Part shown: piece by piece, positions 22,699 through 29,309 of the stretch
Position numbering within the stretch: the first letter of the stretch is position 1
Layout: each line of letters starts with the position of its first letter
Assembly (NCBI GenBank): GCA_031255695.1
Contig: JAIRSA010000022.1
Span: forward strand, 1 to 29,309
DNA: 29,309 bases
DNA from: Eubacteriales Family XIII. Incertae Sedis bacterium
GTDB lineage: Bacteria; Bacillota; Clostridia; Peptostreptococcales; Anaerovoracaceae
Reading direction: 5' to 3'
Notes under the pieces: generated by a model
Databases searched by the model: none
The model's input: only the letters and a program-made list of their open reading frames with translations
Told to the model about the DNA's origin: nothing
Made by a program: the position numbers and the translations under genes

Positions 22699-24243
22699 CT
22701 ACTTGGCGTAGTCGATCGCGCGTGTCTCGCGGATCACGTTTACCTTTATCTGCCCTGGATACTCCAGCTCGCTCTCTATCTTCTTGCTGATCTCCCTCGC
22801 AAGGAAGGCTATCTCGTCGTCGCTGACCTCGTCCGGGCGCGCTATTATGCGGATCTCCCGGCCGGCCTGTATCGCATAGGAATGCTCCACGCCCTTTGTC
22901 GTGTTGGCGATCTCCTCCAGCTTCTGCAAGCGCTTTATATATGTCTCCAGCGTCTCACGCCTGGCACCCGGCCTCGCGGCCGAAAGCGCGTCGGCGGCCG
23001 TTATCAGCACCGCTTCGAGGCTCTTCGCCTCGTAGTCGCCATGGTGGGCGGCCATGCCGTTTATGATGGTCTCCGTCTCCTTGTATTTCCTGAGCAGGTC
23101 GATGCCTATATCCACATGCGTCCCTTCGACTTCATGGTCCATGGACTTCCCTATGTCATGCAGGAGGCCTGCGCGCTTGGCGATCTTGGTGTCGAGCCCC
23201 AGCTCGCCCGCCATCAGCCCGGCGAGGTGCGCCACCTCCACCGAGTGCTTGAGCACGTTCTGCCCGTAGCTCGTCCTGTATTTCAGCCTGCCCAGAAGCC
23301 GGACAAGCTCGGGGTGCAGGTTGTGCACGCCCACCTCGAAGGTGGCCTGCTCGCCCTCTTCCTTTATGATGGCCGCGACCTCTTTCTCGGCCTTCTCCAC
23401 CATCTCCTCTATCCTGGCAGGGTGTATGCGCCCGTCCACTATCAGCTTCTCCAGCGACAGCTTGGCGATCTCCCGCTTGACCGGGTCGAAGCCCGACAGG
23501 ATGACGGCCTCCGGTGTGTCGTCTATGATGAGATCCACGCCCGTCAATGTCTCTATCGCCCTGATATTGCGCCCTTCGCGGCCTATGATCCGCCCCTTCA
23601 TCTCGTCGTTGGGCAGGGGCACGACCGACACCGTGCTCTCCGCCACATGATCGGCGGCGCACCTCTGTATGGCGCCCGCTATGACCTCGCGGGCCTTCTT
23701 GTCCCCTTCTTCCTTCGCCTTGGCCTCTATGTCCTTTATCATTATGGAGGCCTCGACCCTGATCTCCTTCTCCAGGCTGGCCAGCAGCAGCTGCTTCGCC
23801 TGTTCGGCCGTGTAGCCGGAGATCCGCTCAAGCTCCGCGATCTGCTTCGCCAGCTGCGCGTCGAGCTCGTTCTCTTTATTTACGAGGTTCTGCTCCCTCT
23901 TTTGGAAATTCTCCTCCTTGCGTTCCAGGTTCTCCGTCTTTTTGTCTATCGATTCCTCTTTTTGAATGACGCGCTTCTCGGAACGCTGGATTTCTGTTCT
24001 CCTTTCCCTTATCTCCCTGTCGACATCCGTTTTGATCCTGTGGGCCTCATCCCTAGCCTCGTTGATAAGCTCTTTTTTCATAGCTTCAGATCTGTTCTCA
24101 GCATCCAGAATGATGTTTTTTGCGCTTTGCTCAGCACTCCCGATTGTCTTCTCCGCCACTGTTTTCCTGATTATATATCCAATAAACAGTCCTAAGACCA
24201 AGGTTAAGATGATCACTCCGACGATTATAATCCTAAAGTCCAC
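22699..24243 (-). CDS. rny: Ribonuclease Y
   Basis: A 514-residue membrane-anchored endoribonuclease that starts mRNA decay. One N-terminal membrane helix (about 4-24) is followed by a long charged coiled coil (about 30-190). A KH RNA-binding domain contains KGRIIGREGRNIRAIE (216-231), and the HD metal-dependent phosphohydrolase has LLHDIGKSMDHE (360-371, catalytic His362-Asp363). The length and order are standard. It starts at GTG with AAGGAGG about 12 bases upstream, slightly far. It is the first gene of rny-nifS-thiI, and its stop codon directly touches the next ATG. Confidence 0.97.
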   Translation of the reverse strand: MDFRIIIVGVIILTLVLGLFIGYIIRKTVAEKTIGSAEQSAKNIILDAENRSEAMKKELINEARDEAHRIKTDVDREIRERRTEIQRSEKRVIQKEESIDKKTENLERKEENFQKREQNLVNKENELDAQLAKQIAELERISGYTAEQAKQLLLASLEKEIRVEASIMIKDIEAKAKEEGDKKAREVIAGAIQRCAADHVAESTVSVVPLPNDEMKGRIIGREGRNIRAIETLTGVDLIIDDTPEAVILSGFDPVKREIAKLSLEKLIVDGRIHPARIEEMVEKAEKEVAAIIKEEGEQATFEVGVHNLHPELVRLLGRLKYRTSYGQNVLKHSVEVAHLAGLMAGELGLDTKIAKRAGLLHDIGKSMDHEVEGTHVDIGIDLLRKYKETETIINGMAAHHGDYEAKSLEAVLITAADALSAARPGARRETLETYIKRLQKLEEIANTTKGVEHSYAIQAGREIRIIARPDEVSDDEIAFLAREISKKIESELEYPGQIKVNVIRETRAIDYAK

Positions 24244-24264
24244 TATAGCAATCCACCTCCTTCA

Positions 24265-24280
24265 TGTAGAAGCAACTACA
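24265..24280 (-). promoter_or_regulatory. Small hairpin just upstream of the rny ribosome site
   Basis: TGTAG (24265-24269) and CTACA (24276-24280) form a 5-bp stem around a 6-base loop, immediately before AAGGAGG in the rny leader. It could tune ribosome access; this is inference. Confidence 0.3.
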
Positions 24281-24309
24281 TCCATTTTGTCCATATGCCT
24301 ACAATTATT

Positions 24310-24338
24310 ATTGTATCTGCAATCTTATGGTAAGTCTA
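24310..24338 (-). promoter_or_regulatory. Candidate rny promoter
   Basis: On the minus strand TAGACT (24338-24333) and TACAAT (24315-24310) are spaced 17 bp apart. The -10 box matches 5 of 6 and the -35 box 4 of 6. The leader to the GTG is about 60 bases. Confidence 0.5.
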
Positions 24339-24378
24339 TACTTATACGACCCCCTAAAATTCATAAAATAAATAAACA

Positions 24379-24408
24379 TTGATAAGACCACACTATTTAT
24401 ATTATAAT
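24379..24408 (+). promoter_or_regulatory. rodA promoter
   Basis: TTGATA (24379-24384) and a perfect TATAAT (24403-24408) are spaced 18 bp apart in AT-rich DNA. It lies about 50 bp before the rodA start and is divergent from rny. Confidence 0.65.
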
Positions 24409-24459
24409 ATTTATTGCAAGGTATTGTCAAGCTATTACATCGGCACGGAGTTTAGCCAT

Positions 24460-25566
24460 ATGAAATATTTTTTTAACCTAGTCAAGAACATCGATCGCCT
24501 TCTGCTTGTCTGCCCACTGCTCTTCGCGCTGGTGAGCGTGACCATGATATCCAGCATAACATACAAAGACGACGTTTTCTTCAGCCGCGCGACGATAGTG
24601 CAGGCCGCGGCCTACCTGATAGGCTATGTCGCCATAGCGGTGGTGCTGCTTTTTGACTACAAGATCTTCGAACGCTACGAAAAGCACCTGTACGTGCTCG
24701 CCCTGCTGTTCCAGCTCACTGTCTACACGCCGCTTGGGACGACCATGAACACGGGCTCCCGCGCATGGATCGATCTGGGGGTTACGACCATGCAGCCCTC
24801 CGAGATGGTGAAGATCATATTTGTCATCGTGTTCGCCAACTACCTTTCGAGGAACCGGGAAGGCCTGGGGACTTTCAAGGGCGTCTGCCTGTGCGGGCTC
24901 TATGCCGCGCCCTTCCTCGGCGTGATCATGAAGGAGGATTTCGGCTCTGGCCTCGTCCTCGCCGTCATGTGCGCCGGCATGGTGTTCTACGCCGGCATAG
25001 ACAGGCGGATCATGACGAGGCTCTTCGTGGCCTTCCTGGCCGCGATCCCCATCGCCTACAGGTTCATGGCCGGCTACCAGAAACAGCGGATCGACGCCTT
25101 CCTGCACCCGGAGAACCTCAGCATCGAGGCGACCTTCCATGTGAATCAGGCGAAGATCGCGATAGGCTCCGGCGGCTTCTTCGGTAAGGGGCTTTTCTCT
25201 GGGACCCAGAAAGAGCTCAACTTCCTGCCCGTCCAGGAATCCGACTTCATATTCGCGGTGACGGTCGAGGAGCTGGGCTTCATCGGCGGCGCCTTCGTCC
25301 TCCTGCTCTACCTGGTCTTCCTGGCGCGGATGTGGCGCGGCGTGGCGCGGGCCAAGGACATGTACGGCTCGCTTATCATAGTCGGCATGCTCACGATGAT
25401 CGCCTTCCAGGTCTTCGAGAATATCGGGATGAACATGGGCGTCATGCCTGTCACCGGCATACCGCTGCCCTTCGTCAGTTCCGGCGGCACAGCCGTCGTC
25501 GCCAATATGCTGGCCCTCGGCTTCGTGCTCAACGTCGGCATAAGGAACAAGACCATAAACTTCTGA
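24460..25566 (+). CDS. rodA: RodA-type SEDS peptidoglycan glycosyltransferase
   Basis: A 368-residue polytopic protein that polymerises lipid II during cell elongation, working with PBP2. The SEDS signature GSRAWIDLGVTTMQPSEMVK is at 99-118. The catalytic Asp is expected at 262 in QESDFIFAVTVEELGFIGG (259-277). The C-terminal GIPLPFVSSGGTAVVANM matches the conserved PF-(L)-S-(S/Y)-GG motif. The start at 24460 has CGGAG 9 bases upstream; upstream codons in the same frame are promoter DNA. RodA rather than FtsW is favoured because mrdA lies beyond minD. Here it is transcribed toward minD and mrdA, not in line with them. Confidence 0.93.
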   Translation: MKYFFNLVKNIDRLLLVCPLLFALVSVTMISSITYKDDVFFSRATIVQAAAYLIGYVAIAVVLLFDYKIFERYEKHLYVLALLFQLTVYTPLGTTMNTGSRAWIDLGVTTMQPSEMVKIIFVIVFANYLSRNREGLGTFKGVCLCGLYAAPFLGVIMKEDFGSGLVLAVMCAGMVFYAGIDRRIMTRLFVAFLAAIPIAYRFMAGYQKQRIDAFLHPENLSIEATFHVNQAKIAIGSGGFFGKGLFSGTQKELNFLPVQESDFIFAVTVEELGFIGGAFVLLLYLVFLARMWRGVARAKDMYGSLIIVGMLTMIAFQVFENIGMNMGVMPVTGIPLPFVSSGGTAVVANMLALGFVLNVGIRNKTINF

Positions 25567-25718
25567 GTCTGGATAGGGGCGGGCCCTGCCTGTCGTACCG
25601 GCGGGCGGGCTGCTGGGCGCGGCAGCGTCCTGGCGGCTATCCCTTAGGCGGGCCCGGCGGCCCCAGCCTGGCGCGACAACGTTCTGGCTGGCTGCCTGCC
25701 ACGCCTGGCGGGCCCTTG

Positions 25719-26441
25719 TCAATAGCCGATGATCCTGTCGGCGATCCTGTTGAAGTTCTCTTCTATATAGTTCCCTTTTTGGCACACTATGGGTATGCCG
25801 CAGTTCGCCGAAAGGTGTATGTTCACGTCATTCTGGATTATGCCCAGGAGGGGCGGCTTCATGATGAATGAGACGTCCTCGAAGGTGGGCAGTATCCCCG
25901 TCCTCAGCAGCGCCCTGTCGACCTTGTTCAGCACATATGCCCGTTTCCTCAGCCCTGACTCGACCAGCAGGCTGTCCGCCATGTCGGCGTCGCGCAGCGA
26001 CACATACTCAAGGGTCGTGATGATCAGCCCCAGATCCGCCCCGGCGGCGGCAAGGCTGAGCTCCTTGGTCACGCCCGCCGGGCCGTCCACCAGTATAAAG
26101 TCGTAGTTCTCCTTGAGCCCTGCATAGAGCCTGGCCACGTCGCTGTGCGACGCGTCGAACTTCTCCTTCTTCTGCGTGGCCGGCATTACATATAATGAAG
26201 GGAAACGCTTGTCCCGCACCATGGCCTTCCCCGGCCTGCACACGCCGGACAGCACGTCGGCCACATCGTAGATGACTTTGTTCTCAAGCCCCATATATAT
26301 GTCGAGGTTGCGCAGGCCCACGTTCATGTCGATCATGACGATCTTGAGGCCGCGCTCGGCTAGCGTCGCGCCGAGGTTCGCCGTAAAGATCGATTTGCCC
26401 ACGCCGCCCTTGCCTGATGCTGACAGAATGACCTTGCCCAT
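25719..26441 (-). CDS. minD: MinD-like septum-site ATPase lacking the usual C-terminal tail
   Basis: A 240-residue ParA/MinD ATPase. The deviant Walker A motif is KGGVGKS (11-17). MIDMNVGLRNLDIYMGLEN (36-54) closely matches the MinD switch I block, and VDGPAG stands for the usual (I/V)DSPAG. Typical MinD proteins run about 260-270 residues and end in a basic amphipathic helix that binds membrane. This one stops at FNRIADRIIGY, just where that tail would begin. AAGGGA lies 8 bases before the ATG. It follows mrdA by 52 bp, but no minC or minE is present between mrdA and rodA. It may act with unlinked partners or position something other than the Z-ring. Confidence 0.85.
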   Translation of the reverse strand: MGKVILSASGKGGVGKSIFTANLGATLAERGLKIVMIDMNVGLRNLDIYMGLENKVIYDVADVLSGVCRPGKAMVRDKRFPSLYVMPATQKKEKFDASHSDVARLYAGLKENYDFILVDGPAGVTKELSLAAAGADLGLIITTLEYVSLRDADMADSLLVESGLRKRAYVLNKVDRALLRTGILPTFEDVSFIMKPPLLGIIQNDVNIHLSANCGIPIVCQKGNYIEENFNRIADRIIGY

Positions 26442-26493
26442 TGTTTATCCCTTCATTTATGGCCGCCCCGTACGCCGCGCCGGCCTCCATTTG

Positions 26494-29250
26494 CTACTCC
26501 GTCCGTGTTTCAAGGCTGAAATCCTCGTATTGCTTCCCCAGCTCCAGGTACTCGGCGATCACCTCTTTCGCGATCGGCGCCGCGTTGAGCGACGTGTCGC
26601 CCTGGAATATCAATACCGCCACCGCGATATGCGGGTCGTCCGCAGGCGCCAGCGCCACCACCCACGCGAAGGGCTTGTAGCTGTCCTTGTACTGGTCTAT
26701 CCTCGTCTCGATCTGCCCGACGCTGTAGGACGTCAGGTTCATAACCGCCTTGCGCACGGCCCTGCTCTCCGAAGTGTAGATATGCGGGTAGAGGGTGAGC
26801 AGCCTGTTCATCTCGGCCTCGACGCCCTCCCACTCCAGGCTTGGGTCTATGCCCTTCAGGTGCTCCTTGATATACTCGACCTCGTCCGGCGGCTGTATCT
26901 TGCCGCTCTTTTGGGCGGTCCCCGTCTTGGCCGCCACGGGCGCAGGGAATCCGGCGAAGGCGCTGCGCAGGCTCCCGCTTGATCCGTTCACCACGCGCTT
27001 CATGCCTTCGATCACGTCCTCCAGGTACTTGTCGTCGCTGAGCTCCACCTTCACGGCGGGCTTCTTCTCGATCAGGCCCTCGCCCTCCATCGCCCGGATA
27101 AGGCTGACATTGTTCCTGTAGCCGCCATTGCCCAGCGTGGCGATGTAGTTGGCCATCTGTATGGGCGTGTATGCGTTTTCGCCCTGGCCTATGGATATGT
27201 TCAGCTCGTCGCCTGTAGTCCACTGCGCGAAGTTGTAGTACGTGGACTTGCAGGTGTCGGCCACGCGGCTGATCAGCTCTTCCTTTATGCCCACGCCGCC
27301 CAGGCGCTCTATGAGCGTGCCCCGGCTTGGGTTCTCTTCGGTCCAGCCCACTATCTCCTTGATGTTCTTCATCAGGAGCTCCTTGTCGGAAATCACGCTG
27401 GGTATAAAGTATTCCTCCGCATTGTCCAGGAGATGGCGCTGGAGCAGGGCCTTCTGCAATGCGACCTTGGTCTCCGCAGTCGGCACGCCCATGGCGGTCT
27501 CCGTAAGCTCGATGCCGGTCTCCATGCCAAGCCCGAACTGGCGCGCGTAGGAGGTGATCTTGTCGATATTGATATTGCCGTGATACGACAGCGGCCGGTT
27601 CTTGGCGTAGTCCATGCCCGTGGCTATATCGTAGAAATAGTAGTTGCACGAGACCTCCAGGGCCTTGTACAGGTCTACGTTCCCGTGGCTGCCGCCGTTG
27701 GTCGTGTAGAGCAGGCAGTTGTAGTAGCGGTTGCCGAAGCGCACCCTGCCGCCGTCGTAGAGCCTTGTCTTGGGGTCGAGCCCCGATTCGAGGGCCGCTA
27801 TGGCGGTGATCATCTTGAATGTGGAGCCCGGCTGCACCGCCGTGCGCGCGGCCACGTTGTACAGCGGCAGCGGCGCCAGCAGATCGCGCGGGTTCTGGCT
27901 CTGCAGGGCGTTCCACGCCTCGTTGCTTATGCCGGTCGAGAACTGGTTCGGATCGAAGCCCGGCTCGTTCGCGATGGCAAGGGGCTCGCCGTTCCTCACG
28001 TCCAGCACCACGACACAGCCTACGTTGGCGTTTGGCTGGGCTTCCCTATATTTGTAGCTGCCCCACTCGCTTTCGAAGGCGACGCCCTCCTGCAGGGCCT
28101 TCAGCCCCTTGGACAGTATCCCTTCCACCTTCTTCTGGAACTCTATGTCAATGGTAAGGTAGATGTCCTTGCCCTTTTCCGCGACTTCCTCGCTGATGAC
28201 GCTCACCAGCTCGCCCCTGGAGTTGACCTGGACCTCCTTGATCCCGTCCTTCCCCTTCATCGCCTCTTCCATGCTCTTTTCTATCCCGTCCTGGCCTATG
28301 AGGTCGGTCGGCCTGTAGCCCAGCTCGTCGACGTACCTTTCCTTCTGGCTTTCGGAAATCTTGCCCATATATCCCAGGACATGGCTTGCGCTTGAATCGT
28401 TCGGGTAGTAGCGGATCGACTCCGTCACCACGCTTATCCCCTTCAGTGCGTTCCCCATCTCCTCGATCTGCACCACAGTGTTGTCCGAGATGTTCGTGGC
28501 GATGCTCGCGGGCACGAACTGCCTGTAGCCCAGCAGGCTGAGCTCATGCCGCAGGGTCATGATCTTGCGCGCGTCCTCAGCCGAAAGGCTGTCGTCTATG
28601 CCGTAGAAGCTGCGTATCGCGATGAAGGCGTCTATGGCCGGCGTGTCCTTGCTGAGTTTGTAGCGCCCAAGGAAGCCGTCCTTCTCGATGTCCTTCGTGT
28701 ACACCATGTTGCGCACGGATATGGGCGGCATGATCCCGTACACGGTATGCAGCTCTATCTGCGCCGAATACTGGTCCAGCTCCTCGCTTATGTTGTTCCT
28801 GCGCCTGATCTCGTCGAAGGCCTGCTCGGCCGAAAAGCCCGCAGGCATGCCCTGGGCGGCCAGCCACTCGTCGATCTCCCGCTGGTACACATATTCGAAT
28901 ACGCCGCCTTCGTAGATTATGGGCAGGTTGTCCGTATACCTCTCCCCGTTGCCCTCAAGTATCTCTATGATCTTCGCGGCCGAGGCGTTCAGATCCCTGT
29001 CGCCCATGTTCCCGCGGCTGAACTGCACAGTGAAGCTGGGGAGGTTCCCCGCGAGCAGCCTGCCGTACCGGTCGAATATCTCGCCCCTGGGCGCCATCGT
29101 GTATATGGTCCTCATGTCGTTGTTGTCCGCCGCTATGGTCCATTTTTCATGCTCAAGGACCGTGAGCACGAACAGCCTCACGAACAGTATGCCCATCAGC
29201 ACCGCTATGACGGCGATGATCTGGTTATCCCTTCTTTTTAGCCAATTCAT
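26494..29250 (-). CDS. mrdA: Penicillin-binding protein 2 (class B PBP, elongasome transpeptidase)
   Basis: A 918-residue transpeptidase. It has one N-terminal membrane helix (about 10-32), then the class B start RGEIFDRYGRLLAGN (55-69) and a long dimerisation region. The catalytic motifs are STFK (476-479), SCN (534-536) and KTGTAQ (775-780). At 918 residues it is larger than the usual 650-750. Extra sequence lies between SCN and KTG and again between KTGTAQ and PFAWVVALAPADDP (860-873), where about 80 residues (781-858) with predicted helices are inserted. It cross-links glycan made by RodA. Its ATG has AAGGGG about 12 bases upstream. minD follows, matching the Firmicute mreBCD-mrdA-min layout; mre genes would lie beyond the window. 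Confidence 0.95.
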   Translation of the reverse strand: MNWLKRRDNQIIAVIAVLMGILFVRLFVLTVLEHEKWTIAADNNDMRTIYTMAPRGEIFDRYGRLLAGNLPSFTVQFSRGNMGDRDLNASAAKIIEILEGNGERYTDNLPIIYEGGVFEYVYQREIDEWLAAQGMPAGFSAEQAFDEIRRRNNISEELDQYSAQIELHTVYGIMPPISVRNMVYTKDIEKDGFLGRYKLSKDTPAIDAFIAIRSFYGIDDSLSAEDARKIMTLRHELSLLGYRQFVPASIATNISDNTVVQIEEMGNALKGISVVTESIRYYPNDSSASHVLGYMGKISESQKERYVDELGYRPTDLIGQDGIEKSMEEAMKGKDGIKEVQVNSRGELVSVISEEVAEKGKDIYLTIDIEFQKKVEGILSKGLKALQEGVAFESEWGSYKYREAQPNANVGCVVVLDVRNGEPLAIANEPGFDPNQFSTGISNEAWNALQSQNPRDLLAPLPLYNVAARTAVQPGSTFKMITAIAALESGLDPKTRLYDGGRVRFGNRYYNCLLYTTNGGSHGNVDLYKALEVSCNYYFYDIATGMDYAKNRPLSYHGNINIDKITSYARQFGLGMETGIELTETAMGVPTAETKVALQKALLQRHLLDNAEEYFIPSVISDKELLMKNIKEIVGWTEENPSRGTLIERLGGVGIKEELISRVADTCKSTYYNFAQWTTGDELNISIGQGENAYTPIQMANYIATLGNGGYRNNVSLIRAMEGEGLIEKKPAVKVELSDDKYLEDVIEGMKRVVNGSSGSLRSAFAGFPAPVAAKTGTAQKSGKIQPPDEVEYIKEHLKGIDPSLEWEGVEAEMNRLLTLYPHIYTSESRAVRKAVMNLTSYSVGQIETRIDQYKDSYKPFAWVVALAPADDPHIAVAVLIFQGDTSLNAAPIAKEVIAEYLELGKQYEDFSLETRTE

Positions 29251-29309
29251 ATATCCGAATCCCCTTATTGCCGATGCCGCTTGTATTGCCTATATTGCTT
29301 TTATTGCCG
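29225..29309 (-). CDS. Possible 3' end of an upstream gene overlapping mrdA (mreD?)
   Basis: In one minus-strand frame the window edge is open and continues to a TAA at 29227-29225, overlapping the mrdA start by 26 bases. It would encode 27 residues rich in Gly-Asn (GNKSNIGNTSGIGNKGIR). The other two frames stop within the last 60 bases. mreD normally precedes mrdA, but the tail shows no mreD-specific feature, so this could equally be intergenic DNA with GGCAATA-like repeats. Confidence 0.25.
   Translation of the reverse strand, partial: GNKSNIGNTSGIGNKGIRIYELAKKKG

Noticed and set aside
22327..24195. 622-codon plus-strand open frame opposite rny
   Set aside because: It mirrors the GC-rich third positions of rny, has no ribosome site or recognisable domain, and the rny protein on the other strand is complete and conserved.
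25567..25718. Convergent rodA/minD gap considered for a terminator
   Set aside because: GC-rich with several GGCGGGC-type repeats but no clear stem followed by a T-run.
24478..25785. 435-codon minus-strand open frame opposite rodA and the end of minD
   Set aside because: Antisense shadow of rodA rich in His, Asp and Arg, and not protein-like.

Overview
The window is a compact, GC-rich chromosomal segment from what looks like an anaerobic Firmicute (Clostridia-type). The reasons are AGGAGG-like ribosome sites, a bcd-etfB-etfA fermentation operon, RNase Y, an oligoendopeptidase F, a mrdA-minD-rodA cell-shape locus and a low-GC promoter style (TTGACC/TATAGT) set in roughly 60-65% GC coding DNA. 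No rRNA, tRNA, CRISPR array, phage gene or insertion sequence was recognised. The species cannot be named from this alone.

Layout. 1-563: 5' part of an acyltransferase-3 membrane protein (-). 703-1845: RluA-type pseudouridine synthase (-). 1846-2309: non-coding DNA with a 33-bp minisatellite. 2310-4991: pepF-nadK (-). 5141-6692: glutamate racemase murI coupled to an unknown His-rich protein (+). 6837-15381: a cell-wall block on the minus strand, read as class A PBP, DUF975-type membrane protein, D-aspartate-ligase-like ATP-grasp enzyme, Asp/Glu racemase and MurE ligase. 15595-15634: strong hairpin terminator. 15691-18970: bcd-etfB-etfA (-), whose EtfA carries an N-terminal 2[4Fe-4S] domain. 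19286-19936: small lipoprotein (+) whose 3' end overlaps thiI. 19872-24243: rny-nifS-thiI (-). 24460-25566: rodA (+). 25719-29250: mrdA (PBP2)-minD (-).

How the genes fit together. About half the window makes or shapes peptidoglycan. MurI gives D-Glu. The racemase plus the ATP-grasp ligase would make D-Asp and attach it to the stem peptide, as in the Lys-D-Asp bridge of Enterococcus faecium. The MurE next to them lacks the DNPR motif of diaminopimelate-adding enzymes, which fits a Lys or Orn third residue. PBP1A, PBP2 and RodA would polymerise and cross-link the product. NifS and ThiI form a sulfur-transfer pair for tRNA 4-thiouridine, and Bcd-EtfBA reduces an enoyl-CoA, probably with electron bifurcation.

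The most unusual signal is in-frame sequence expansion inside conserved proteins. RluA has a nested tandem duplication in its catalytic domain. NifS has both a 9-bp coding repeat and a sharply AT-rich (about 30% GC) palindrome-bearing insert. The PBP1A, DUF975, racemase and murI-linked proteins carry low-complexity extensions or inserts. Several intergenic tandem duplications (12, 25 and 33 bp) point to the same replication-slippage-prone genome.
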